A stretch of DNA of 64,000 bases, taken from Pyrrhosoma nymphula. Lineage: Eukaryota > Arthropoda > Insecta > Odonata > Coenagrionidae. Position 1 is the first letter of the stretch; every line of letters starts with the position of its first letter. The notes beneath the pieces are model-generated. The model was not told where the DNA came from and did not search any database. It saw only the letters and a program-made list of their open reading frames with translations. The DNA lies in NCBI GenBank assembly GCA_963573305.1, contig OY754330.1, forward strand, positions 23,625,096 to 23,689,095, read 5' to 3'. Positions 57,101 to 63,650 of this stretch are shown here, one piece after another. A program made the position numbers and the translations under genes.

Positions 57101-59962
57101 GAATAAAATATATAATTTCATTGAGAAGTCTGCTCAGCTAAATCAACTTATTGTAATTTCTTTTTCAGGTGATAAACTTTGTTCTTCCTGCAACTTTAGA
57201 ACACTATGTTCACAGAGTTGGCAGAACAGCTCGTGCTGGTAGGTTTGGGATATCAGTGTCTTTGGCTGGTGAAGGTGAACGTCGTCTGGTTAAGGAAGTT
57301 GTACGCCGTGCTCACAATCCTGTGAAGAGCAGGGCAATTCCTCTTGGTGAGTGAAACTTCAAAATCTTTTACCATCTCTATGTGGGTTTTATGTAATGGG
57401 CTTTGATTAAATAGCTTTCTGTTGAAAATATAAAGGATTTCCTATATGTTTTTCCATGTTTCCACCCCAATGTCAGCATATGGATGCTTAAGGGATGGTC
57501 TCATGCACTATAAGTAAACAACTCGTTAAATATCCCCATACTGAGAGGATTTTTATCCCTTTATACATTTAATAACCACTGCACCATATACTTCACAATC
57601 ATTCATGGGAGAGTGTGTAGGCTTTTCTTTCTTAGTGTAGGCTTTTCTTTCTTCTGCAATCATATTCTTTTAAGCCTTGAGGTCAGCACTTAAGCCGGAG
57701 GTAGAAATAAAAACCCTGCTCTGATGCCTTCTTTATGGTGGACTCTCCACTCCATTGCCATCTGACTCTCTCCAGGGTGTCAAGGGATGGCAAGGTACAT
57801 TTTAGATCTCTATTGTGGCATCCTGAGACTAGGTAGAGGTACGAGGATGATGTCCCCTTGCAGGAGTCATAGGGATGCTCTCCAGGAGTAACCCTTCCTC
57901 TGTAGAAGGGGTGAGACTGGAAGTCCATTGTGAGAGTGCACCTATATTATTTTCGGAATGATAAAAATTATGCGAATTTCACAATAGATAGTTTATTCAC
58001 GACCCGGGTTTCAACACTTTATGTCATCTTCAGGTGAAAATACAAAGTTTTAAGTCCAATATATATAGAAAGAGTGGAGGAGAATTGGGAGAGGAGGGAG
58101 ATGGGGGTGGTTGGGATTCATTGGATGGAGAAGGGCGGAGGGATTGGGTAGTGGGAAGGAGAGGGATGGATGGAATGAAGGAGCTTCATGCCTGCGTCTG
58201 TCTGGTCGCTGCGGGATACCTAAGGGATTAGAAGGGTATAGAAAGGAGGGGAGAGTGGGAGGGGAGCGTCTGCTCATTAACCAGGAAGGCCTTTTTTCGG
58301 GTGTATTGGATAATCTCCAGTGCTTCGAGGGCATCTAATCTATGTTCCTTTCCCTCAAAGCTGGAAGCTGAACCATTTCCCCACCCCTCCCTCCGCCGGA
58401 CTTCCCTGAGGACCCTTGGAAAGCCAGATAATGGTGATGACACCAGCGAGACTACGCCCAAGAGGATGATGCACCTGCAATGCAGCGAACCCCCAAGCAC
58501 AGCCACACGTCTTCCCACCCCACCTTGCCACCAACCCTATTCCACCTTCTCTCCTCATTCCACCCATCCCTCTCCTTCCCACTACCCAATCCCTCCTCCC
58601 TTCTCCGTCCAATGAATCCCAACCACCCCCGTCTCCCTCCCCTCCCAATTCTCCTCCACTCTTTCTATATATATTGGACTTAAAACTTTGTATATTCACC
58701 TGAAGATGACATAATGTGTTGAAACTCGGGTCGTGAATAAACTATCTATTGTGAAATTCGCATAATTTTTATCATTTCTAACATGGAAAAATTTCACATA
58801 ATACACCCTGAAACCGCAAGTTTTCTTATATTATTTTTATCACTGTTGTTAATATTAGGATCCACAGTTACCCTCAGGAGTAGCTAGGGAAATAAAATGT
58901 CTGCGCTCACAGGGTGTCTCATGCATTGGTAAAGCTAAATTGAACAGGAGGCTGCCTTAAACCGGAGTTTCCCTGTTAAAGAATTATTGCCCTCTGCCCA
59001 GTAGACATGGTCACCTTCTTTCAGCATTTACTGATACAGGTGGAATTCAAGTGGGGAAGGAAGGAGAATAATGAGAGACAGCTCATAGAAATTAAGTTCG
59101 TCTTTGGAATAATTAATTTCTTAAAACATGTATTAAAGCAATTATCAGTATAAATTATTGTTGTTTACAAAATCATATGTGCAGAGTGTATTGAGAACAT
59201 TACAATTCCATTCATTTAAGGCATTTAAGTTTCCTTGCATAGTTCAATTATTTCAACTATCTGGTGGTCATCTGTTTTGGTGACTGTTTTTCTTCATCCC
59301 ATTGTGGCAGTTTAAGGCAGCTTTCTCTGTGCTTGTACTCACTTTCCCTAATTCTATATATTTAATATTTCATCCCAGAAAAAAGTATTTGGGCTGCTGG
59401 AGTTAGGTTTTCTGGAACAGCTGTGTGTGTCAATTTGCATGACGGCAGTTTCTCCCCCGTTGCAGGAGGCATCTTGTCACTTGACCTGAAGACGCCTCCT
59501 GTAATGGGGGAGAAACTGTTGTCATGCAAATTGATACATGCAGCTGTTCCAGAAAACCTAACTCCAGCATGATCAGCCACTGTGGAAGCCTTCGCTCCAA
59601 GTAATTGGGCTGTATACTCAATGCTTTGGGCTGTATACTCTGGTAGATCTATTCCCCAAAATGTTGGCTGAACAATCAGTAAATATTATTATTATTATTA
59701 TCAATGAATGATTGAAATAAATTTAAAAGGTTGATATTATTTGTATTATTTATTGACAGAAATATTGGAGAAGTACAGAAAGAGGATTTCTGCTTTAGAA
59801 GATGATGTAAAGAATATCTTAGATGAAGAAGAATCAGAGCGGCAATTGCAAAAGGCTGAAGGCCAAGCTAAGAAAGTGGAGAAAATGCTTGAAGAGAAGG
59901 GTGGTACCTTGGAAAGAACTCGTACATGGTTCCAGACTCAAAAGGAAAGAAAGGAGGAGAAA
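33011..59962 (+). CDS. DDX27: DEAD-box RNA helicase DDX27, exons 1-12 (3' partial)
   Basis: Exons: 33011-33100, 33281-33457, 33562-33667, 36107-36288, 40910-41131, 41753-41836, 42202-42329, 53981-54178, 54890-55034, 56398-56532, 57169-57346 and 59760-59962, together 616 residues in one consistent frame. DDX27 acts in the nucleolus in large-subunit rRNA processing. After an acidic/basic N-terminal region come [16 protein letters not shown] and the Q motif PTPIQ (195-199), motif I AATGTGKT (216-223), Ia PTRELG (252-257), GG, Ib TPGR (301-304), II DEAD (326-329), III SAT (357-359), [11 protein letters not shown] (474-483) and [12 protein letters not shown] (504-513). FQT near the end matches the family's SWFQT block. 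The start at 33011 has a good context (aaacATGG) and its [19 protein letters not shown] aligns with the human N-terminus. An in-frame ATG at 32936 could add 25 residues. Human DDX27 is about 150 or more residues longer, so at least one exon lies beyond 64000. Confidence 0.96.
33281..33457 (+). CDS. DDX27: DDX27 exon 2
   Basis: 59 residues, basic. Encodes [20 protein letters not shown] and a Lys-rich helix; matches the family's NxDFxxxFxF block. Confidence 0.9.
33562..33667 (+). CDS. DDX27: DDX27 exon 3
   Basis: Acidic linker [20 protein letters not shown], ending one base into a codon. Acceptor TTTTTTCAG. Confidence 0.88.
33668..36106. other. DDX27 intron 3 with a piggyBac-like element
   Basis: 33668-34886 shows no recognisable gene. 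A TTAA-flanked element fills 34891-36062 and ends 44 bases before exon 4. Confidence 0.7.
34891..36062 (+). mobile_element. piggyBac-like non-autonomous element with exact TTAA duplication, 1172 bp
   Basis: TTAA at 34887-34890 and 36063-36066. The ends are CCCTTTCGCACCGG and, reverse-complemented, CCCTTTCCTGCCGG. The left end carries three tandem copies of a TATA-centred palindrome, canonical form CGTCGGCTATAGCCGACG, near 34905, 34951 and 34991. Near 35864-35874 GGGTCGAGTCC resembles a tRNA B box, so a tRNA-derived fragment may be embedded. No transposase. Confidence 0.7.
36107..36288 (+). CDS. DDX27: DDX27 exon 4
   Basis: Encodes [20 protein letters not shown], an acidic run, then [12 protein letters not shown]. 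Acceptor after a run of T (TTTTTTTTTGCAG). Confidence 0.94.
36289..39887. other. DDX27 intron 4, mostly unassigned
   Basis: 37035-37270 holds a diverged tandem duplication. 37930-38400 is more GC-rich and has an open frame (38217-38405) of basic residues that matches nothing I know. No exon recognised. Confidence 0.5.
37035..37270 (+). repeat. Diverged tandem duplication, two ~120-bp units
   Basis: Units at about 37043-37150 and 37165-37270 share, in order, TCTCTCTG, AAAGAAATG, AGGGTTGG/AGGGGTGG, GTTCA, CTCC.CC and GTGTTTTA.CC. Similarity is moderate. Confidence 0.5.
39888..40740 (+). mobile_element. Non-LTR retrotransposon tail (jockey/CR1-like)
   Basis: An uninterrupted frame of 231 codons (39888-40583) carries the segment after the RT palm ([20 protein letters not shown]), [25 protein letters not shown], and a C-terminal block ending [12 protein letters not shown]. 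It is followed by an AATAAATGTATTATAATTA tail. The copy is 5'-truncated and lies in the sense of DDX27 in intron 4, about 170 bp before exon 5. The open frame suggests a fairly recent insertion compared with 22560-23410. Confidence 0.78.
40910..41131 (+). CDS. DDX27: DDX27 exon 5 (Q motif, motifs I and Ia)
   Basis: 74 residues with [13 protein letters not shown] and PTRELG. Confidence 0.97.
41753..41836 (+). CDS. DDX27: DDX27 exon 6
   Basis: 28 residues, [20 protein letters not shown] then GGLDVKVQ (GG motif). Confidence 0.96.
42202..42329 (+). CDS. DDX27: DDX27 exon 7 (motifs Ib and DEAD)
   Basis: Encodes [13 protein letters not shown] and [10 protein letters not shown]; the Arg codon is split across the intron. 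Confidence 0.97.
42478..42790 (-). mobile_element. tRNA-derived SINE
   Basis: On the minus strand a tRNA-like head has an A-box-like TAGCGCTTGGTTAGAGC (42767-42751) and a B box GGGTTTGAATCCC (42726-42714), spaced as in a tRNA. A body follows, then a hammerhead-like relic (CTTGAAAATGACTTATAAGC, CGAAACG, near 42570-42545), ending in a poly(A) run at about 42487-42477. The acceptor stem does not pair and position 33 is not T, so it is not a working tRNA gene. Confidence 0.65.
42866..46310 (+). mobile_element. LINE with C-terminal restriction-like endonuclease (R2/R4/NeSL group), broken
   Basis: Fragments in order on the plus strand: N-terminal part 42924-43479 in two frames; 43657-44346 with [12 protein letters not shown] and [17 protein letters not shown]; 44448-45239 with [65 protein letters not shown] and the catalytic block [10 protein letters not shown]; 45236-45529; and 45752-46258 with [19 protein letters not shown] and a final [16 protein letters not shown]. 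The RT belongs to the early-branching LINEs that use a restriction-like endonuclease. Several frameshifts and a hairpin insertion at 44340-44444 break it. The zinc-knuckle region expected before the endonuclease seems deleted. It is in the sense of DDX27. Confidence 0.8.
44340..44444 (+). mobile_element. ~105-bp hairpin insertion inside the LINE reverse transcriptase
   Basis: A perfect 25-bp inverted repeat (44367-44391 and 44422-44446) surrounds a 30-base AT-rich loop. The LINE sequence TACTGCCCTATAAACTT (44323-44339) is repeated as TACCGCCCTATAACTT (44445-44460), where the LINE frame resumes ([12 protein letters not shown]). This looks like a target-site duplication made by the insertion. 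Confidence 0.65.
46311..46868 (+). mobile_element. Penelope-like element 3' end
   Basis: 46380-46570 encodes [20 protein letters not shown], a segment I recognise from the end of Penelope-like proteins just after the GIY-YIG endonuclease. A pyrimidine-rich 3' region follows (46500-46800), then a hammerhead-like motif (46829-46861). A perfect 30-bp inverted repeat (46312-46341 and 46417-46446) means the 5' side of the insertion is an inverted piece of the coding tail. Confidence 0.6.
46829..46861 (+). ncRNA. Hammerhead-like motif with altered core
   Basis: CTGATGA (46829-46835), a stem II TGACG/CGTTA, AAAC (46851-46854) where GAAAC is expected, loop CCAG and GTC (46859-46861). The G of the GAA block is lost and stem I does not pair, so it is probably inactive. 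Confidence 0.45.
48041..48238. mobile_element. TA-flanked inverted-repeat element (MITE), 198 bp
   Basis: The left end is CAGTAGAACCTCGATT and the right end, reverse-complemented, CAGTAGTCTTGATTTTACA. TA occurs on both sides (48039-48040, 48239-48240). The inside repeats GATTTTACGTAA-type motifs. Tigger-like ends. Confidence 0.65.
49539..51513. mobile_element. TA-flanked Tigger-like element, 1975 bp, with a nested element
   Basis: Both ends read CAGTGTGTCCTCGTTTAACG inward and are flanked by TA (49537-49538, 51514-51515). Subterminal copies of CGTTAAACGA / CGTTATCGCG motifs follow. A second pair of inverted repeats inside (next entry) shows a nested insertion. No transposase frame. Confidence 0.75.
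49679..50576. mobile_element. Nested inverted-repeat element, ~0.9 kb
   Basis: The left end is TATCATAGGGTCCAGTCTGG then GAGAAA. The right end, reverse-complemented, is TATCATAGCGTCCAGTCTGG then GAGAAA. Exact borders are uncertain by a few bases. The inside has no recognisable coding sequence. Confidence 0.6.
51578..51826 (+). CDS. Small Cys-rich open frame in DDX27 intron 7 (unassigned)
   Basis: 82 codons with nine cysteines (for example [39 protein letters not shown]). TTTCATAG just before it could act as a splice acceptor (AG 51568-51569), so it might be the last exon of a nested gene rather than a complete one. It starts 65 bp after the Tigger-like element at 49539-51513. I do not recognise the family, and there is no independent support that it is expressed. 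Confidence 0.25.
   Translation: MCIASSFGFAPWQREAMCRMWSPHFQCVAKFCYQDGAPCMLHDVKTPKASFYLPSYCGCVTNHVAREKIGKYCRSHDMNDCS
52048..52084 (-). ncRNA. Decayed hammerhead-like motif
   Basis: The minus strand reads TTGAAAA (52081-52075), a stem II TGGCA/TGCTG, GAAAC (52059-52055), loop CTGG and GTT (52050-52048). Two core bases differ from CTGANGA. Confidence 0.35.
52336..52620. mobile_element. TA-flanked inverted-repeat element (MITE), 285 bp
   Basis: The left end is CAGGCAGTCCCTGAGTTATG and the right end, reverse-complemented, CAGGCAGTCCCTGAGTTACG. TA on both sides (52334-52335, 52621-52622). Mariner/Tigger-like. The near-identical termini suggest it is young. Confidence 0.8.
53276..53313 (+). ncRNA. 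Decayed hammerhead-like motif
   Basis: CTGATGA (53277-53283), a strong stem II GCCAC/GTGGC with a three-base loop, then GAAAT. No GTH cleavage triplet follows (TATGAC). The surrounding sequence is not otherwise recognised. Confidence 0.3.
53981..54178 (+). CDS. DDX27: DDX27 exon 8 (motif III SAT)
   Basis: Encodes [20 protein letters not shown] then [16 protein letters not shown]. Acceptor TTTTTAG at 53980. Confidence 0.97.
54890..55034 (+). CDS. DDX27: DDX27 exon 9
   Basis: Encodes [35 protein letters not shown] and LGLLGVK, the start of helicase domain 2 (motif IV). Confidence 0.97.
55035..56397. other. DDX27 intron 9
   Basis: AT-rich. A Tigger-like terminus CAGTGCAACTCAATAAAACG after TA lies at 55093 with no partner. 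No gene recognised. Confidence 0.5.
56398..56532 (+). CDS. DDX27: DDX27 exon 10 (motif V)
   Basis: Encodes [20 protein letters not shown] and [17 protein letters not shown]. Confidence 0.97.
57169..57346 (+). CDS. DDX27: DDX27 exon 11 (motif VI)
   Basis: Encodes [27 protein letters not shown] with the Arg finger region. Donor GTGAGT. Confidence 0.97.
57994..58040 (-). ncRNA. Hammerhead ribozyme-like motif, core blocks intact
   Basis: On the minus strand: CTGAAGA (58033-58027), stem II with four pairs (GACA/TGTT) closing a TAAAG loop, GAAAC (58012-58008), loop CCGG, then GTC (58003-58001) as cleavage triplet. The flanks TTTTCAC (58040-58034) and GTGAATA (58000-57994) pair as stem I for at least five bases. 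An unpaired T next to stem II departs from the textbook core. Confidence 0.55.
58693..58739 (+). ncRNA. Hammerhead ribozyme-like motif, best copy
   Basis: CTGAAGA (58700-58706), stem II GACA/TGTT with a TAATG loop, GAAAC (58721-58725), loop TCGG, GTC (58730-58732). Stem I is a perfect seven base pairs: TATTCAC (58693-58699) with GTGAATA (58733-58739). Stem III is only two pairs (AC/GT), as in the short-stem-III hammerheads reported from Penelope-like elements. Confidence 0.6.
59396..59568. repeat. 75-bp-arm foldback containing a hammerhead-like motif
   Basis: The left arm 59396-59470 and right arm 59494-59568 are inverted copies with a few changes, around a 23-base centre. CTGAAGA (59486-59492), GAAAC (59512-59516), loop TGTT and GTC (59521-59523) occur in the centre and right arm. 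The left arm is an inverted copy of the motif's 3' half, the same layout as at 20759-20818. Confidence 0.6.
59760..59962 (+). CDS. DDX27: DDX27 exon 12 (coiled-coil region and FQT block)
   Basis: 68 residues, Lys/Glu-rich, [20 protein letters not shown] to [15 protein letters not shown]. Donor GTAAAG at 59963. The next exon is not in the window. Confidence 0.95.
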
Positions 59963-60537
59963 GGTAAAGTTCCTACAGTTTCAGTTTTTAAGAATTAATT
60001 AATACATTCAAGCACCGATTATTCTATTTGAGTATTAGTTTTTTGAATTATCAGAATTTCCCCCAGAAACATGCAGCTGCATTTTGTCTTCATTGAAAGC
60101 CTTATCTTCAGCAGGTTGTTTATTTTCACAAATGATGATAATGCATTTGGAGAATCATCATAATTTTTATATGATGGTACAGTATACATAATGACCTTAA
60201 TGAATGCTTTTGCATGTAAGTGATATTACAGTCAAGTCTCTTTATGGTGAAACAAAAGTTGTGGAATGTCGATGCAGTGAAATGAGAAAAGTGATTCTGG
60301 CCATCATTATACACTTTGCATAGTAAAAGTTGATATTATATGTAACAGTGAAGTATTCGATATAGTAAAAATCACTTTGTAGTCCAGAACTTCAGATTGT
60401 ATGTACAGTAGATGTTAATTTGTTTATAATTCCCCAATGTTACTAATATCAATGAATGATGTATAATATTTTTAGAATGTTCAGTGTTTTATTATTTAAT
60501 CAATCTTTCTTAAGGGGGATGTTTTGACAATTGTATA

Positions 60538-61694
60538 CAGAGTGTCACAAAAAAGTGCACTGGCTATACATTTTCGGATTCTACACCTGAAATGGAACAA
60601 AAAATGTTTAATAAGTTTTTCTAAAATTCCACTTCGTTTAGCATCTGTCTGTCTGTATGTGTTTTTACAAAAAAAATCATAGCTTAAGCACGGCTAAGTA
60701 TTTTGCTTTAACATTTGGTGGATGTTTTAACCTTATGAGCATCTCATTGGGGGAAAAAAATAAAACTGTTATGAATCCTGTTTCAAAATGGCGGCCGTTC
60801 CAAATTTTCAATGGTAAATTGTAAAAAACCTGCCAACTTTACGTAAACTTTCCCAGGCACAAAAAAAAATTGTAAATTTAATTTTTATTCAAACAGTACC
60901 TGAATTTTTAAAATCTGTTGAGATTGGACTGAAATTTTTATGCTTTTGTGTTTCAAAATGGCGGCTGTTCCAAATGTTTAATGGTAAATTTTTAAAAACT
61001 TGTACACTTTTTGAAAATGTGTTAGGACAAAAATAATGATAATTTTAATTGTGATTCTGACGGTATCAGAATTGTTAAGATCGGTTGAGATTTGACTGAA
61101 TAACAATGTTTTCTCCTATTAGAGCGTAATGTTAACAAAGCATGTCATAAGTTTTAAAATTTAGGAACGAAAAAACAGTGCTATTCAGTCAAATCTCAAT
61201 CGATCTTAAAAATTCTGATACCGTTAGAATCACAATTAAATTTATAATTATTTTTGTTTTGACAAATTTTTCGAAAATTTTACAGGTTTTTAACAATTTG
61301 CCATTTAACATTTGGAACGGCCGCCATTTTGAAACGTAAAAGCATAAAAATTTCAAGTCAAATCTCAACCAATTTTAACAATTCTGGTGCCTTTAGAATC
61401 ACAATTAAATTTACAACTTTTTTTGTTTCTAGCAAAGTTTACATAAAGTTGACAGGTTTTTTACAAATTACCATTGAAAATATGGAACGGCCGCCATTTT
61501 TAAATGGGAAATTATAGCAGTATTAATTTTTTCCCCAATGAGATGTTGATAAGGTTAAAACATACACCAAATTTTAAAGCAAAATATTTAGCAATGCTTA
61601 AGCTATGATTTTTTTTGTAAAAAACGCATTCAGACAGACGCTAAACAAAGTGGAATTTTAGAAAAACTTATTAAATATTTTTTGTGACACCCTG
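60538..61694. mobile_element. Foldback element, 1157 bp, with four YY1-like motifs
   Basis: The ends are CAGAGTGTCACAAAAAA and, reverse-complemented, CAGGGTGTCACAAAAAA, flanked by TA. The inverted similarity runs almost to the centre (about 61120). Each arm contains two diverged copies of a unit that begins AAAATGGCGGC then GTTCCAAA. No coding sequence. It lies in DDX27 intron 12. Confidence 0.75.
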
Positions 61695-61696
61695 TA

Positions 61697-62728
61697 TATA
61701 GCAACTCAGTAAAGACATCATGAAACTCATAGTGCAACAGCGTCGTAGATATTATTTGCTCTCAAGAATAACTGGCGAACATATTGAAAGAAGAGGAACA
61801 ATATTCATCATGAATTTTACAAAAGTTTCAAGTGTTTGCCAAATATTTTGATTATCTTGTAAATTTTCCTTAGTGATGATGATGTTAGAGCCATATAACC
61901 CTGGAAAATACAACCCGCAGGTCATGAATATTTTCTGTTTCACAATCTGTTATACCGAGGATTATGGTCATCTCAGTAATATCGAGCAACATGGTCATTC
62001 AGTTGAGACACAAAATTCTCCATGGGTATTGTCAAAATTGAATCTGTCATCGGTGAGATAAAACCTGAATGGTCAGCACCTAGCGAAATCCATCTTGTTT
62101 TATTTATCATTTGAAAATATGAAAAATAATATCTTTCCCCACATACCCCAATTCTTCCACAAATTCCTATCCTTAGAGTGAATGGATAATGCCATGGAAT
62201 GCGCCTCGTATAAGATGATCGTTGCATATTATATGCTATCCTATTTTCTCTCTCAACTTGCAAACTGGCTCTGAAATTAGAAGCGAAACTTGCTTAACTA
62301 ATTGACTCTAAGTTCAAATGCAAGATTAAATATGTGAAGAAATCTTGTCCCTGAGCCCTTCGTTTCTCTAAATCCTTGGCTGCCATCCTGAATGCTAAAT
62401 ATGCACCAGTAGGTCTCCAGCAATCTCAGTGTGCGCGTTCGTTGCCGTGGCCTGTCGCATGTTGTTGTGACAGATATTGCTAGAGATCCGTGAAATGCGT
62501 GAGACGCTAAATAATGTGAAATACCGCGAAATTAGTAAATAAAACGAAATTGCACTTTTCTCGCGAAGTTTACGTGAATTTGCGAAAAAAATTGCAAATG
62601 TAATGAGTCAAAATTGATTAAAGCCTAGGCCTTCATTGTTTAACACTGCTGAAGCTCATTTGCGCTATCTCATTATGATCCAAAGGCCAATAACTTGCGC
62701 GAATATCGCATTCACGTAATATGTATAT
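61697..62728. other. DDX27 intron 12 sequence, no gene
   Basis: AT-rich; no exon, repeat border or RNA gene recognised. Confidence 0.5.
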
Positions 62729-63650
62729 CAGGGCTGCAAGTCTGTCATTATTACCATTATTGGTCATTATTTCTGATCTTGGTCGTTAAAAGTCATTATT
62801 ATGCTAAAAAGTCACTAAAAGTCATTATTATACCATATTTACTCTCATATAGGACGAGGTTTTTTGTCACTTTTATCCGCTTAAAAAAACGGGGTCGTCC
62901 TATGTGCACGAGCGAAGGATTCTTTGCTGTTTTTTTTTGTTAGTGTCAAGTTCGAAATCAAAGTCACCTTTGTTGGATGGTGCGATAATAACATTGTATG
63001 ACGGGATACTTGTCGCTATTTTTGACCCTTTGTTCCTAACTTTGTTCTTCTAGTCTGGAAAACATGTCACATTATATTTATCACTCAACGATGAAAATAT
63101 TTTATTTTACTATTTTGTTTCCATACGTTTCTAGTTAGGAAGTACGTGCAAGTTATTTTTTTTGGAAAGTAAGATTTCTTTTATTTTGCATTACTTTCAT
63201 GTGAGTAAATTTTATTTGACACATTTTTAAATACATCATTCAATTACTTTCCCTCTTCAAAGGCACGATATGTACCAGGAAACATCAGAACCCTGCATTC
63301 TCTGCCAACTCCCCAACTGGCGGCCGACTGGACCCTAAAAATCCCTTGCAATTAGCGAATTGCAGACGTGCGAGTACAAGATACGTGTTCGAATCGCGCA
63401 TTTTACAGATTTTATTGCTTAGTCAGCCAGTTGGCCGTCAGTTTGCGAGTTGGCGGAGAATGTAGGACTCTAGGAAACATATACTCAAGTATGTTTGGCC
63501 GGTTTCAGTAAGGTTTTGGTTGTGTTTGGTCAATTTTTGGTCATTTTTGGTCATTACTTGGTCATTATTTGGTCAGTATTTGGTCATTATTTGGGCAAAA
63601 AGAAGTCATTTTTCCATTAAAACCAACCGGTAGGACCGCTTGCAGCCCTG
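62729..63650. mobile_element. hAT-like element, 0.92 kb
   Basis: The ends are CAGGGCTGCAAG and its exact inverted copy. No clear 8-bp duplication is left. Next to both ends are direct, degenerate GGTCATTATT repeats (62755-62830 and 63517-63600). A smaller element sits inside (63286-63471). Confidence 0.65.
63286..63471. mobile_element. Small inverted-repeat element with 9-bp direct repeats, 186 bp
   Basis: Inverted ends of about 40 bp, with shared blocks CATTCTC, GCCAACTC and AACTG.CGGCC. AGGAAACAT directly precedes (63277-63285) and follows (63472-63480) it, a 9-bp duplication as made by Mutator-like elements. Its centre has GTGTTCGAATCGCGC, close to a tRNA B box. Confidence 0.6.

Larger units (their letters stand above)
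57957..58776 (-). mobile_element. Penelope-like 3' end with an inverted copy of itself
   Basis: Arms of about 220 bp (57957-58177 and 58556-58776) are near-identical inverted copies. Between them, on the minus strand, a frame encodes [20 protein letters not shown] then [10 protein letters not shown], the Penelope-type segment after GIY-YIG. Reading on, the 3' region is pyrimidine-rich and ends in a hammerhead-like motif (57994-58040), then GTGAATAAACTATC. The other arm repeats this 3' region in inverse order. It lies in DDX27 intron 11. Confidence 0.65.

Noticed and set aside
58034..58699. Several Gly/Glu- or Pro/Ser-rich open frames around 58.0-58.7 kb
   Set aside because: They are translations of purine- or pyrimidine-rich 3' untranslated sequence in the inverted arms. 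Only the minus-strand [10 protein letters not shown] segment looks coding.
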